Assembly: GCA_038900335.1 (NCBI GenBank)
Contig: JBBMRB010000021.1
Location: forward strand, 1 to 64,000
Direction: 5' to 3'
DNA length: 64,000 nucleotides
Source of the DNA: Rs1 sp038900335
Lineage (GTDB): Bacteria; Pseudomonadota; Gammaproteobacteria; Pseudomonadales; Balneatricaceae
Positions within the stretch are counted from its first letter, which is position 1. Every line of letters starts with the position of its first letter. Below, piece by piece: positions 1 through 8,623 of the stretch. Position numbers and translations under genes: made by a program. The notes under the pieces are model-generated. The model was not told the origin of the DNA, did no database searches, and saw only the letters and a program-made list of their open reading frames with translations.

Positions 1-6
1 TTGACG

Positions 7-558
7 CTAACCTTCGTCATTAGCCCAATCTTCCGCCATGTGCTCATTCTTCCAATTTACATAGTTATTGGCGGTGTAGCTGAAAAAGTCTAGCTCTGCT
101 TGTGTTAAAGCGCGCACCTGTTTAGCTGGACGCCCTACATACAAAAAACCACTTTTTAACACTTTGCCCGGAGGCACTAGGCTTCCACCTCCTAATACAA
201 CTTGAGATTCAACAGTGGCACCATCCATCACCATTGAGCCCATACCTATCAACACATCATCACCAATAGTACAGCCATGCAACATTGCCAGGTGTCCTAT
301 GGTCACTTGGCTCCCTATGATTAGCGGATGACCTTCAGGATTGTTGATACTGCGATGAGTCACATGCAACACCGAGCCATCTTGCACGCTAGTTCTAGCG
401 CCAATGCTAATGCTTTGTACATCACCTCGCACCACGACATTAGGCCAAAAAGAGACATCTTCTGCCACATTAATATCACCTATCAATACTGCAGAGGGGT
501 CAACAAATACTCGCGCTGACAATATTGGGCTCTTTCCTTTAAAAGATCTAAGCTTCAT
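7..558 (-). CDS. gamma-class carbonic anhydrase-like protein (YrdA/PaaY type)
   Basis: This 183-residue protein is built almost entirely of left-handed beta-helix hexapeptide repeats, such as the VIGDINVAEDVSFWPN-like start and the later VTIGHLAMLHGCTIGDD stretch. The trio of histidines typical of the gamma carbonic anhydrase family is present (about His65/His68, His89 and His94), so a trimeric metal-binding cytoplasmic protein is likely. Members of this family in Escherichia coli (YrdA) and phenylacetate clusters (PaaY) have weak or unproven hydratase or thioesterase activity, so the substrate stays open. The length is normal for the family. The gene is transcribed away from oligopeptidase A, and the 378-bp gap between them must hold both promoters. 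Family assignment is firm; biochemical activity is not. Confidence 0.85.
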   Translation of the reverse strand: MKLRSFKGKSPILSARVFVDPSAVLIGDINVAEDVSFWPNVVVRGDVQSISIGARTSVQDGSVLHVTHRSINNPEGHPLIIGSQVTIGHLAMLHGCTIGDDVLIGMGSMVMDGATVESQVVLGGGSLVPPGKVLKSGFLYVGRPAKQVRALTQAELDFFSYTANNYVNWKNEHMAEDWANDEG

Positions 559-936
559 CGTTTTTCATCCGTTACTATTTAAGTGACTAGCTTTAAAACT
601 AGTGACATCATTAATGTTTAGCAATGTTATTAATTTACTGTAAAGTATTTGCTTTAGCTATACTTAGCACAAATGTGATCTAGCATTGAATTTATCTAAA
701 TTAACCTTATTATATTAAGTTAATATCAAGCAACATGTGAATAGCCAATTAAGTATATCTAAGCTTTATTCAGCATTTAAAGCACTCTTATTTGTATATA
801 TCTTTTACCTTAAGTACTTTTTACTCACATATTTGTTATATCACTGTTGTTTTAACCCCTGCTAGCCTTTGCATATAGCTAGCAATATACAACCACTTTA
901 AAGTTTATTTTTATCGTGCTTTCTAGGAGCCAGCAA
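559..936. other. divergent intergenic region, no gene seen
   Basis: This AT-rich gap separates the carbonic anhydrase-like gene from the oligopeptidase gene. It has no open frame with a plausible ribosome binding site and no strong hairpin. It must carry the two divergent promoters, but no -35/-10 pair stands out enough to be named. An AGGAG ribosome binding site for the oligopeptidase lies at 925-929. Confidence 0.5.
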
Positions 937-2976
937 ATGTCTGCAAACAACACATTGCAAGGGGCAGATCTTCCTCTGTTCAGTCAAATAGAGCCAAGTA
1001 CCATCAACACTCAGTTGGATGCCATTCTCGCTAACAATAAGCAGCAAATAGCGACAATCTTGAATAGTGAATTGGATTATAGCTGGGAAAATTTAGCGGC
1101 ACCTATTGAACAGCTCAATGATGATCTCGCCAATTTTTGGTCTCCTATCTCGCACTTAAAAGGCGTTAAAAATAACGATGCTTTAAGACTGGCTTACAAT
1201 GATGCACAGCCTAAGCTCTCACAGTACTACACTGAGCTTGGCCAGAATGAAACGCTATACAATGCATACAAGCACATCAACTTAAGTGTATTGAGTGACT
1301 CGCAACAAAAAGTCATCAAAGATACCTTGCGAGATTTTGAGCTCTCAGGTGTTGCCCTTAGCGATGACAATAAAGAACGTTACGCTCAAATCAAACAACG
1401 CACTAGCGAGCTAAGTACTAAGTTTTCTGAAAACGTGTTGGACTCAACACAGGCATGGCAAAAGCATATTACTGACGCAGAGCAACTAGCGGGCATGCCG
1501 GAGCTAGCTTTAGCGTCGGCAAAGCAAGCGGCGCACAGTAAAGGTTTAGACGGATACTTACTAAATTTAGAGTTCCCTTCCTACCTACCAGTGATGACTT
1601 ATTGCGATAATAGAGAGCTACGTCGTGAGGTTTATACTGCATTTTCGACCCGCGCATCAGCTACCCCGCAAAACCAGCAATGGGATAATAGCCCGATTAT
1701 TGAAGAGCTTTTAGCACTGCGCAAAGAGCAGGCGCAAATCCTCGGTTTTGACAGCTACGCGCATTATTCGCTGGCCACTAAAATGGCTAATGAGCCCGCT
1801 GATGTTTTAGATTTCCTGAACGATCTTGCTAAGTACAGTGTCAACACAGCGAGAACTGAGTTCGATAGCTTACGCCAATACGCAGCGGCTGAGTCAGGCC
1901 TTACAGAGCTTGCAGCATGGGATATAGGCTATTATAGCGAAAAGCTTAAACAACAAAAATTCGCCATTTCTCAAGACCAGTTGCGCCCTTATTTCCCAAT
2001 GCAAAAAGTACAGCAGGGGCTGTTTAGTATCACCTCTCGTCTATTTAATATTGAGATCGCGAAAATAGATGAGTTTGATAGCTGGCATCAAGATGTACAG
2101 CTGTTTAAAATCTCTCGTGACGGTGAAATAATAGCTCGTTTCTATTTAGACGCTTTTGCTCGTGAGAACAAGCGCGGCGGAGCTTGGATGGACGTTTGTC
2201 GTACCCGTCGTCGCCTCAGCGATGACACCCTACAGCTACCGACAGCTTACCTCGTTTGTAACTTCAACGCCCCGGTTGGCGATGATCCTGCGCTACTAAC
2301 ACATGATGAAGTAACTACCTTATTCCACGAATTTGGCCACGGTTTACATCATATGCTGACCAAAATGGAGCACGCTGATGTGAGCGGTATTAATGGTGTT
2401 CCCTGGGATGCTGTCGAGCTACCAAGCCAATTCTTAGAAAACTGGTGCTGGCAGCCGCAGGCTCTCGCCATTATTTCTTCTCATTACATTACAGGCGATG
2501 CATTACCGGCGGATATGCTCAACAAGCTAATTGAAGCTAAAAATTTCCAATCCGCAATGGCTATGGTTCGCCAACTTGAGTTTTCACTGTTTGATTTTAG
2601 ATTGCACTTAGAGTACTCACCTGAAGCGGCGCAACGTGGCGAAGCTCAAGTACAGCCACTGTTAGATGAAATTCGTAAGCAAGTGTCAGCTTTTAGCCCA
2701 CCGGCTTTTAATGCATTTCAAAACGGCTTTAGCCATATCTTTGCCGGAGGGTACGCAGCGGGCTATTACAGCTATAAATGGGCTGAAGTCCTCTCTGCAG
2801 ATGCTTTCTCACTATTTGAAATCAAGGGGATATTTCATAAAGAAACAGGGCATTTGTTTTTAGAAAATATTCTTGAAAAAGGTGGCAGTGAAGAACCCAA
2901 ACAATTGTTTATAGACTTTAGAGGCCGTGAGCCTAATACCGATGCGCTACTGCGCCATGCAGGTATTCTTTTATGA
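937..2976 (+). CDS. prlC: oligopeptidase A, M3 family zinc metallopeptidase
   Basis: The 679-residue protein is a thimet-oligopeptidase family enzyme that degrades short peptides in the cytoplasm, including cleaved signal peptides. The zinc-binding HEFGH motif is at residues 464-468, followed by GLHHML, and the downstream glutamate region and the C-terminal SYKWAEVLSADAF-like signature are typical of M3 peptidases. Length matches E. coli OpdA/PrlC (about 680). The frame is open from a GTG at 916, but an AGGAG at 925-929 sits at ideal distance from the ATG at 937, so that start is chosen. The stop overlaps the following YheV-like gene by 4 bp, which indicates translational coupling; the same neighbour pair occurs in Pseudomonas. 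Confidence 0.95.
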   Translation: MSANNTLQGADLPLFSQIEPSTINTQLDAILANNKQQIATILNSELDYSWENLAAPIEQLNDDLANFWSPISHLKGVKNNDALRLAYNDAQPKLSQYYTELGQNETLYNAYKHINLSVLSDSQQKVIKDTLRDFELSGVALSDDNKERYAQIKQRTSELSTKFSENVLDSTQAWQKHITDAEQLAGMPELALASAKQAAHSKGLDGYLLNLEFPSYLPVMTYCDNRELRREVYTAFSTRASATPQNQQWDNSPIIEELLALRKEQAQILGFDSYAHYSLATKMANEPADVLDFLNDLAKYSVNTARTEFDSLRQYAAAESGLTELAAWDIGYYSEKLKQQKFAISQDQLRPYFPMQKVQQGLFSITSRLFNIEIAKIDEFDSWHQDVQLFKISRDGEIIARFYLDAFARENKRGGAWMDVCRTRRRLSDDTLQLPTAYLVCNFNAPVGDDPALLTHDEVTTLFHEFGHGLHHMLTKMEHADVSGINGVPWDAVELPSQFLENWCWQPQALAIISSHYITGDALPADMLNKLIEAKNFQSAMAMVRQLEFSLFDFRLHLEYSPEAAQRGEAQVQPLLDEIRKQVSAFSPPAFNAFQNGFSHIFAGGYAAGYYSYKWAEVLSADAFSLFEIKGIFHKETGHLFLENILEKGGSEEPKQLFIDFRGREPNTDALLRHAGILL

Positions 2977-3248
2977 GCGTAATTAAGCGTTTTGTTGCCG
3001 GTGCCGTTTGCCCACGCTGTGTGAAAATGGACACCATACGCACTTATCGCAATGACATTCGTGAATATAGAGAATGTGTGAAGTGTGATTATAAAGATGG
3101 CCAAAACTTAGATGGTAGCCCAGAGCCAGTATCTGAGCTAAAAACGCGCGTCAATCACCAACAAAAGCTTGCCAGTGATGCAGTAAAAATAGCACCTATT
3201 ACCGCACAAGCTATTAAGTTTGATCCAAACCCTAATAGAGATAAATAA
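2973..3248 (+). CDS. yheV: YheV-family putative zinc ribbon protein
   Basis: This 91-residue protein has two CxxC pairs, CPRC near residue 13 and CVKC near residue 37, separated by a short basic and polar stretch that includes ECVKCDYKDG. That spacing is a small zinc ribbon and matches the YheV/DUF2387 family. Its molecular role is unknown; nucleic-acid or protein binding is only an inference from the fold. The C-terminal half is low-complexity and polar. It overlaps the oligopeptidase gene by an ATGA junction and lies 2 bp before tag, so all three are probably one transcript. Confidence 0.8.
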   Translation: MSVIKRFVAGAVCPRCVKMDTIRTYRNDIREYRECVKCDYKDGQNLDGSPEPVSELKTRVNHQQKLASDAVKIAPITAQAIKFDPNPNRDK

Positions 3249-3250
3249 CT

Positions 3251-3847
3251 ATGCTAACACCCGCTAAGCGCTGCTCTTGGGCACAAGAATCACCATTGGA
3301 GGCCCAATACCATGATAGCCACTGGGGCATGCCGACGTGTGATGATAAGACACTATTTGAATTTATCATTTTAGAGGCGGCACAAGCGGGTTTAAGTTGG
3401 CGTACTGTATTGGAAAAGTACCAAGGTTATCAACATTACTATCAAGATTTTGATGTTCAAAAGGTCGCTAATTTTGAACAGGACTATCTCGATAAAATGT
3501 TGCAAGACCCTGCTATTATTCGCAACAAACTAAAGGTTAACTCTTCCGTTAAAAACGCCAAGGTGTTTATCGCTATCCAACAAGAATTCGGCTCTTTCGC
3601 CAATTATTTATGGGCATTTGTCGATTACAAACCTATTCAAAACAATGTTGAAGACTACCGTAGTGTTGCCGCTGAAACTGACGTTTCTAAAGCGTTGTCC
3701 AAAGACTTAAAAAAGCGTGGTATGAGCTTTGTAGGACCCACCATCATGTATGCTTATATGCAGGCAGTTGGCTTAGTCAATGATCATCAAATTGATTGTC
3801 ATTGCTACCAAAAATGTCGGAGTGCTGGCGACAGCTTTAGCTTATAA
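3251..3847 (+). CDS. tag: DNA-3-methyladenine glycosylase I
   Basis: The enzyme excises 3-methyladenine from alkylated DNA as the first step of base excision repair. The 198-residue product has the family's N-terminal RCSWAQ, the HDSHWG segment and the SWRTVLEKYQGY helix. The Tag zinc site is complete: Cys near residue 8, His in YHDSHWG, and His and Cys in the C-terminal VNDHQIDCHCYQKC segment. It follows the YheV gene after 2 bp. The last 19 codons lie inside the first copy of a direct repeat (3791-3882) whose second copy is downstream, so the 3' end of the gene was part of a tandem duplication. Confidence 0.95.
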   Translation: MLTPAKRCSWAQESPLEAQYHDSHWGMPTCDDKTLFEFIILEAAQAGLSWRTVLEKYQGYQHYYQDFDVQKVANFEQDYLDKMLQDPAIIRNKLKVNSSVKNAKVFIAIQQEFGSFANYLWAFVDYKPIQNNVEDYRSVAAETDVSKALSKDLKKRGMSFVGPTIMYAYMQAVGLVNDHQIDCHCYQKCRSAGDSFSL

Positions 3848-3980
3848 ACGCCCTACCACGATATGTATTGGTTTTAACTCGCTCAAATTGATTGATTGTC
3901 ATTGCTAGCAAAAATATCGCAGCACTGGGCAGCTTTAGCTTTTCAACGCTCTGCCACGATATGTATTGGTTTTAACTCGC
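3791..3980. repeat. tandem direct duplication of about 90 bp between tag and the MATE gene
   Basis: Two copies are visible: 3791-3882 and 3891-3980. Both begin ATTGATTGTCATTGCTA and end ATGTATTGGTTTTAACTCGC, with scattered substitutions and small indels between. Copy 1 covers the last codons and stop of tag. Copy 2 has a TAG in the equivalent frame and overlaps the last codons and the stop of the convergent MATE gene at 3972. The copies are separated by 8 bp. This looks like an old segmental tandem duplication that has partly decayed. Confidence 0.85.
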
Positions 3981-5312
3981 AAGCCACCGCCTATTGCGGC
4001 TAATCAGCACAAACCCAATAATGCTGGTAACGCCGCGGGCAACGTATAACGACAATAAAGCTATCCACAGCCCGTGATTAAATAAACCCTGTGTAAAAAA
4101 CCACACTGGGAAATAAACACACAACACCGATATCAACATTGCGTTCTGCATCACCTCAACTTTCGTCGTCCCTATAAAAATACCATCTAGTAAGTAGCTA
4201 GGCATTGCCAGCAAAGGCAATGCAATTAACCAGGGTAAATATTGAAAAGCAATTATCTGTACGGCATCGATAGAGGTTAAAAGTGTAATAAAGTACTGGC
4301 CAAATACTAGGAAAATCATACTGAATGCGCAAGCAACTGCGATCGATAACAGTGCTGCTACACTGACTAGCTGATAGAACTTGCCCATGTTTTTAGCGCC
4401 GATAGCCTTTCCTGTCAGCGCTTCTAATGCGTGAGCAAAGCCGTCTAACACATGTGAGACGATCATCACAAAACTCATTAACACGGCATTAGCCGCTAGT
4501 GTATCAGCACCTAATTTAGCACCTTGCGCGGTAAAAAAAGACATAGCCACTAACAAAAAAACGGTCCTGACAAATAAATAACGGTTAACTTTAATGATGT
4601 TTGAGTACGCTTTTAGCGATCGTAGCGATCTATAAACCACTGCTCCAGAGACTTTTTTTAGCATGTCTTTGCAGAACCACACCGCTAGCAATAACCCAAA
4701 GTATTCAGCTATAACGGTTGCAAGAGCTAAGCCCTGGGCCTGCATGTGTAGGACGTTGACAGCAATGATATCGAGCACAATATTCAATAAGTTAGTACTT
4801 ACTAGCAAAATAAGCAGTACTTTGGTGTTCTGATTCCCGACAAACCATCCCAGTAATACATAGCTACACAATACAGCTGGCGCACCATAAATTCGGGTTT
4901 GTGCATAGGCTTGCGCTTGAGGAAGAACATGCTGTTCAGGGGCGAGCAAACTGAGTGAGAAATCAATAATAGGGCTTTGTAGTAGCAATAGCACACAGGC
5001 GATTACTAACGCGAGAATAATAGATTGCGCCAGTACAGTACGATTTGCCGAGCCCTCATCAGCACCGACTAATTGCGCGATCATTCCGGTTGTGCCCATC
5101 TTTAAAAAACCAAAAGACCAATACACAAAAGAGAAGATCGTGGTAGCGATAGCGACTGCCGCTAAAAAACGGCTATCAGGCAAATGACCAATGACCGCTA
5201 TATCCACCAGCCCTAGTAAAGGCTGCGATATATTGGACAGCATAATAGGCCAAGATAGCAGCCAGATATGACGATAATCGCCGCGACTACCCTTAAAGCA
5301 TAATGTCGCCAT
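3972..5312 (-). CDS. MATE family efflux transporter (DinF-like)
   Basis: The 446-residue protein has about twelve hydrophobic segments in two six-helix halves, beginning LSWPIMLSNISQPLLGLVD, the usual MATE N-terminus. It should be an inner-membrane cation-coupled exporter of drugs or metabolites; the PLLGLVDIAVIGHL segment is close to the DinF subgroup. Substrate is unknown. It starts next to znuB (the znuB stop and this ATG meet at 5312), so it may be transcribed as the last gene of the zinc uptake operon, though a role in zinc biology is not implied by the protein. Its final codons lie in copy 2 of the local direct repeat. Confidence 0.88.
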   Translation of the reverse strand: MATLCFKGSRGDYRHIWLLSWPIMLSNISQPLLGLVDIAVIGHLPDSRFLAAVAIATTIFSFVYWSFGFLKMGTTGMIAQLVGADEGSANRTVLAQSIILALVIACVLLLLQSPIIDFSLSLLAPEQHVLPQAQAYAQTRIYGAPAVLCSYVLLGWFVGNQNTKVLLILLVSTNLLNIVLDIIAVNVLHMQAQGLALATVIAEYFGLLLAVWFCKDMLKKVSGAVVYRSLRSLKAYSNIIKVNRYLFVRTVFLLVAMSFFTAQGAKLGADTLAANAVLMSFVMIVSHVLDGFAHALEALTGKAIGAKNMGKFYQLVSVAALLSIAVACAFSMIFLVFGQYFITLLTSIDAVQIIAFQYLPWLIALPLLAMPSYLLDGIFIGTTKVEVMQNAMLISVLCVYFPVWFFTQGLFNHGLWIALLSLYVARGVTSIIGFVLISRNRRWLAS

Positions 5313-6112
5313 CAGTTTTGGTTAGCATATTTCTTGGGTAGTAAATAAATACCGACAAAAATAACCATCGCAGCAACCACCACAGAAGGCCCTGCTGGCG
5401 TATCGTACTCATAAGATGCGAGCAACCCCATCACCACACTCGCACAGCCAATTAACGATGCCAGACAAGCCATCTGCTCAGGAGATTTACTTAACGGGCG
5501 TGCACTTGCCGCTGGAATTATTAATAGTGAAGTAATCAGCAAAATACCGACGATTTTCATTGCCACAGCAATCACTAACGCGATCATCAGCATTAGCAAT
5601 AAGCGCACACGTTCTATCTTCACACCCTCCACTGCCGCTAACTCCTCGTTGATCGTCATAGCAATCAATTGCGGCCAGTACCGATATAATAGCGCGAGGA
5701 TAGCGAGACCACCGATAGCAATCCACACCAGATCTTGCGGCACAATCGCCAGTAAATCACCAAACAAAAATGCCATCAGATCAACCCTAGCATCCTCTAT
5801 AAAAGATAAGGTGACTAAACCTAGCGATAGCGAACTGTGGGCCATGATGCCTAGCAAGGTATCAGTCGCTATAATGCGCTGTTTTTGCATCGCAACTAAT
5901 AATAGCGCCAATAGCAGACAGCAGCCGATGATAGCCAAGTTCATATTAATTTCTAAGAAAATACCGATAGCAACGCCTAGTAGCGCACTGTGCGCCAAGC
6001 TATCGCCAAAGTAAGACATACGACGCCAGACCACGAATGAGCCTAAAGGCCCTGCCACTATCGCTAGCCCGATACCACCAACTAATGCGTATATTAAAAA
6101 ATCGTAATACAT
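5312..6112 (-). CDS. znuB: zinc ABC transporter permease
   Basis: ZnuB forms the inner-membrane channel of the high-affinity zinc importer ZnuABC. The 266-residue protein has seven to eight hydrophobic segments, the family start with AGPLGSFVVWRRMSYFGDSL, and the conserved late TSLLIIPAASARPLS segment. Length is normal (about 260). The stop of znuC and the znuB start are adjacent at 6112/6113, and zur and znuC lie upstream on the same strand, matching the Pseudomonas zur-znuC-znuB order. Transcription is expected to be repressed by Zur in zinc-replete cells through the operator before zur. Confidence 0.95.
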   Translation of the reverse strand: MYYDFLIYALVGGIGLAIVAGPLGSFVVWRRMSYFGDSLAHSALLGVAIGIFLEINMNLAIIGCCLLLALLLVAMQKQRIIATDTLLGIMAHSSLSLGLVTLSFIEDARVDLMAFLFGDLLAIVPQDLVWIAIGGLAILALLYRYWPQLIAMTINEELAAVEGVKIERVRLLLMLMIALVIAVAMKIVGILLITSLLIIPAASARPLSKSPEQMACLASLIGCASVVMGLLASYEYDTPAGPSVVVAAMVIFVGIYLLPKKYANQN

Positions 6113-6892
6113 TTAGTGCTGACACTCCTGGCTGTGACTGTGCTCTGTCGCCTGTTCAGGCAGCACATCGCCGTGCAAATTATGGTCGTGGTTATGATGA
6201 TGAGAATACAATGCCATGGTTTTAGCGCTCGCGGGCCCAAATAAATCGATATATGAGGGGTCGCTGGTGATTTTTTCGGGATGACCTGAGCAGCAAACGT
6301 GCTGGTTCATACAAATCACGTGATCCGTTGCCGACATCACTAAGTGTAAATCATGTGAAATCATCAACACGCTACAGCCTCGCTCTTTTCGGATATCTGA
6401 TATCAGTTGGTATAACTCGATTTGACCGTTGATATCGACACCCTGTACTGGCTCATCTAGTACCAGTAATTGTGGCTCGCGCAATAATGCTCTTGCGATC
6501 ATCACCCTTTGCATTTCGCCACCTGAGAGCCCATGTATAGAGTTATCTAGCAGTTTGCTAATGTTAACTGATTCAACGGCCTTCTCGATGTCCTGTTGAC
6601 TAATATCTCGTGAAATTTTTAAAAAGCGCTTAACTGTCAGTGGGAACGTCTTATCTATATGCAATTTTTGCGGCACGTAACCGATAACTAAATCAGATTG
6701 TTTCCACACACTACCTGCTGTTGGCTTTACCAACCCCAATACTGTTTTAACTAAGGTTGTTTTACCCGCGCCATTAGGCCCAATAATCGTGGTAATACAG
6801 TTTGTGTGTAAATTAAATGTAACCTTTTTTACCACCTCCTTATCACCAAAGCTAACACTGACAGATTCTAATTTTACAATATCAGTATTCAC
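6113..6892 (-). CDS. znuC: zinc ABC transporter ATP-binding protein
   Basis: ZnuC powers zinc import. The 259-residue protein has Walker A GPNGAGKTT near residue 38, the Q-loop GYVPQK, the ABC signature LSGGEMQR, Walker B LLVLDEP and the switch histidine in MISHDLH. The C-terminus is rich in histidine (SHHHNHDHNLHGD, then HSHSQECQH), which is common in proteobacterial ZnuC and may hold or hand over zinc. One base separates the zur stop from this ATG, indicating tight coupling within the zur-znuC-znuB operon. Confidence 0.95.
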   Translation of the reverse strand: MNTDIVKLESVSVSFGDKEVVKKVTFNLHTNCITTIIGPNGAGKTTLVKTVLGLVKPTAGSVWKQSDLVIGYVPQKLHIDKTFPLTVKRFLKISRDISQQDIEKAVESVNISKLLDNSIHGLSGGEMQRVMIARALLREPQLLVLDEPVQGVDINGQIELYQLISDIRKERGCSVLMISHDLHLVMSATDHVICMNQHVCCSGHPEKITSDPSYIDLFGPASAKTMALYSHHHNHDHNLHGDVLPEQATEHSHSQECQH

Positions 6893-6893
6893 C

Positions 6894-7373
6894 CTAAACC
6901 TCTGCCTTTAAACAATTAGGGCATTTACCCACTATTTCCACATGCTCGCGCTCTACTTTAAAGCCCATTTCACTGCTCACCTTCGCTATCGCACTGCCTA
7001 AAAGATCAGATTCTACTTCAACAGCGAGGGAGCATTGGCCACAAATTAAAAAACAACTGCTACATTGATGGCCTGGATGAGTGCAACCTATAAAGGCATT
7101 TAACGATGAAATCTGATGCACCAAACCCAACTCTTGTAAAAACTCAATAGCGCGATATACCGTGGGAGGAGCAGAGTTGAAACCTGCTTTTTTTATTTCA
7201 GGCAACAACTGATACGCTCCAATTGGCCGATGGCTTTGCCAGATAAGCTCTAGCACCAATTTACGTATTTTTGTAAATCTCTGCCCTCGCTCTGCACAAA
7301 TTTTTTCGGCATTATCCAGCGCATCGCTAATACAGTGATGATGATCATGTTTAGATTGGAACGTGAATGTCAA
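6894..7373 (-). CDS. zur: zinc uptake regulator Zur (Fur family)
   Basis: Zur is a zinc-sensing Fur-family repressor. The protein has the winged-helix segment FNSAPPTVYRAIEFLQELGLVH, the CGQC and CPNC pairs of the structural zinc site, and further His/Cys residues in HPGHQCSSC. Regulated targets should be znuA and its own operon. No ATG exists near the start. I choose the TTG at 7373 because GAGG lies just before it, and the resulting N-terminus (HDHHHC followed by ALDNAEKIC) resembles the Pseudomonas Zur start; an earlier TTG at 7418 would add 15 residues. The gene diverges from znuA across the operator at 7439-7451. Confidence 0.88.
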   Translation of the reverse strand: MTFTFQSKHDHHHCISDALDNAEKICAERGQRFTKIRKLVLELIWQSHRPIGAYQLLPEIKKAGFNSAPPTVYRAIEFLQELGLVHQISSLNAFIGCTHPGHQCSSCFLICGQCSLAVEVESDLLGSAIAKVSSEMGFKVEREHVEIVGKCPNCLKAEV

Positions 7374-7438
7374 AAGAGCCTCGCTATCGAACTTATGCAG
7401 CAATATAGTTGCTGTCAATATGCTTTAATGTAATAATT

Positions 7439-7451
7439 GTTATATTATAAC
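7439..7451. promoter_or_regulatory. Zur operator between zur and znuA
   Basis: The sequence GTTATATTATAAC is a perfect palindrome and equals the core of the gammaproteobacterial Zur consensus (GTTATANTATAAC). It lies between the divergent zur-znuCB and znuA genes, 22 bp before the znuA ATG, where a repressor could block both promoters. The match and the location support each other strongly. Confidence 0.88.
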
Positions 7452-7472
7452 TTTTTATCTCAGGCAGTACTA

Positions 7473-8564
7473 ATGAAATTGCAACGCAAACTAATTTCTT
7501 GCTGGTTTACCATAGCCAGCTTCAGTGTTCTTCTTACCAGCTCACTTGTCCAAGCCAATAATTACGCGGAACCAGGCTTTATTTTAACCAGCGTTAAACC
7601 GCTACAATTTATCGCTGCCGATATTACTCAAGGTGTAATTGAAAGCCAGTATATCGTGCCTGCAGGTGCATCACCGCACGCATATTCACTGCGCCCATCT
7701 GAGATAAAAAGGATTAATGCTGCAAAAAGTATTTACTGGGTTGGGCCCCAGCTTGAATCTTTTTTAAGAAAACCATTCGCACAGCATCGTGATAAAAGTT
7801 TTGCCTTACTGGCCGCTTTTGAAAACAAAGCAGCAGTAACAGCAAAAACACCATTATTGGCTGAACTGACAGTAGAGCAGGATAATAATCATGAAGACCA
7901 CGATCATGATGCCCAGCCGCATGAACTAAGCGAGAACCTGCAACATAATGGCCACCAAGATGAAGCAATAAGTCACGAAGAAGACGCTCGTGATGAGCAC
8001 AATCATGAACATCAATTACAACTGCATATCCATGAGTACCAAGGAAGAGACCCGCATATCTGGTTAGACCCAAAACTAGCGCTTAGTATTGCTAACTTCA
8101 TAAAGCAACAAACAACTATACTATACCCACAGCATCAAGCCTTATTAGAACAAAACTACCAGCGCTTTGCCCAACAAATCAATGCTGCAGACTTACAAAT
8201 CAATGCTCAACTAAGTAATTTGCGCGCACTGGGGTTTGTGGTGTTTCACGATGCTTACGCTAGATTTATAGAATACTATCAGCTCAATCAAGTTGCCGCA
8301 TTGACAATCAATCCAGCTAAACGCCCTGGCGCTAAGCACTTAGCGACTATAAGACAGTTATTAGATGAGACTAAGCCGGTCTGTATTTTTAGTGAACCAC
8401 AATTTAATACCGCTGCTGTCACTTCAGTGATTCGTGATTTTCCGATTAGAGTAGGACAACTAGACCCATTAGCGATAGAGCTTGAGCCGCAACAAGATAG
8501 ATACGCTCTTTTTCTAAAGAACTTTGCAGGGCAATTTGTTAAGTGTCTAGGTAACGAATCTTAA
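7473..8564 (+). CDS. znuA: zinc ABC transporter substrate-binding protein
   Basis: ZnuA captures zinc in the periplasm and delivers it to ZnuB. The 363-residue protein has an N-terminal signal peptide (basic start, hydrophobic core, cleavage near VQANN), the VPAGASPHAYSLRPSE motif with a zinc-binding histidine, a long histidine- and acid-rich loop around residues 140-185, then HIWLDPKLAL and VVFHDAYARF with the other metal ligands. The open frame begins at a TTG at 7437, but that overlaps the Zur operator; the ATG at 7473 precedes a proper signal peptide, so it is chosen. Zinc-dependent repression by Zur is expected. Confidence 0.95.
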   Translation: MKLQRKLISCWFTIASFSVLLTSSLVQANNYAEPGFILTSVKPLQFIAADITQGVIESQYIVPAGASPHAYSLRPSEIKRINAAKSIYWVGPQLESFLRKPFAQHRDKSFALLAAFENKAAVTAKTPLLAELTVEQDNNHEDHDHDAQPHELSENLQHNGHQDEAISHEEDARDEHNHEHQLQLHIHEYQGRDPHIWLDPKLALSIANFIKQQTTILYPQHQALLEQNYQRFAQQINAADLQINAQLSNLRALGFVVFHDAYARFIEYYQLNQVAALTINPAKRPGAKHLATIRQLLDETKPVCIFSEPQFNTAAVTSVIRDFPIRVGQLDPLAIELEPQQDRYALFLKNFAGQFVKCLGNES

Positions 8565-8597
8565 GCGTTTATCTAGCTTAAATGCGCTAGATAACGC
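8565..8597. terminator. stem-loop between convergent znuA and the DUF1513 gene
   Basis: An imperfect inverted repeat pairs GCGTTTATCTAGC with GCTAGATAACGC around a short loop, right after the znuA stop. There is no run of T after it on either strand, so it may be a weak or Rho-assisted terminator serving both converging genes. Confidence 0.4.
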
Positions 8598-8623
8598 ATA
8601 ACTAAGGCTATAGCGAGTCGTAC

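Noticed and set aside
328..586. Overlapping plus-strand frames opposite the carbonic anhydrase-like gene
   Set aside because: They lie antisense to a clear protein family member and have no motifs or start signals.
916..936. GTG start for oligopeptidase A at 916
   Set aside because: The AGGAG at 925-929 would be inside the gene; the ATG at 937 is ideally placed and gives the expected N-terminus.
6317..6322. CACGTG cores that could be further parS sites (also at 46102-46107 and 60654-60659)
   Set aside because: None has the flanking GTTT and AAAC of the parS palindrome, so they are chance matches within coding regions.
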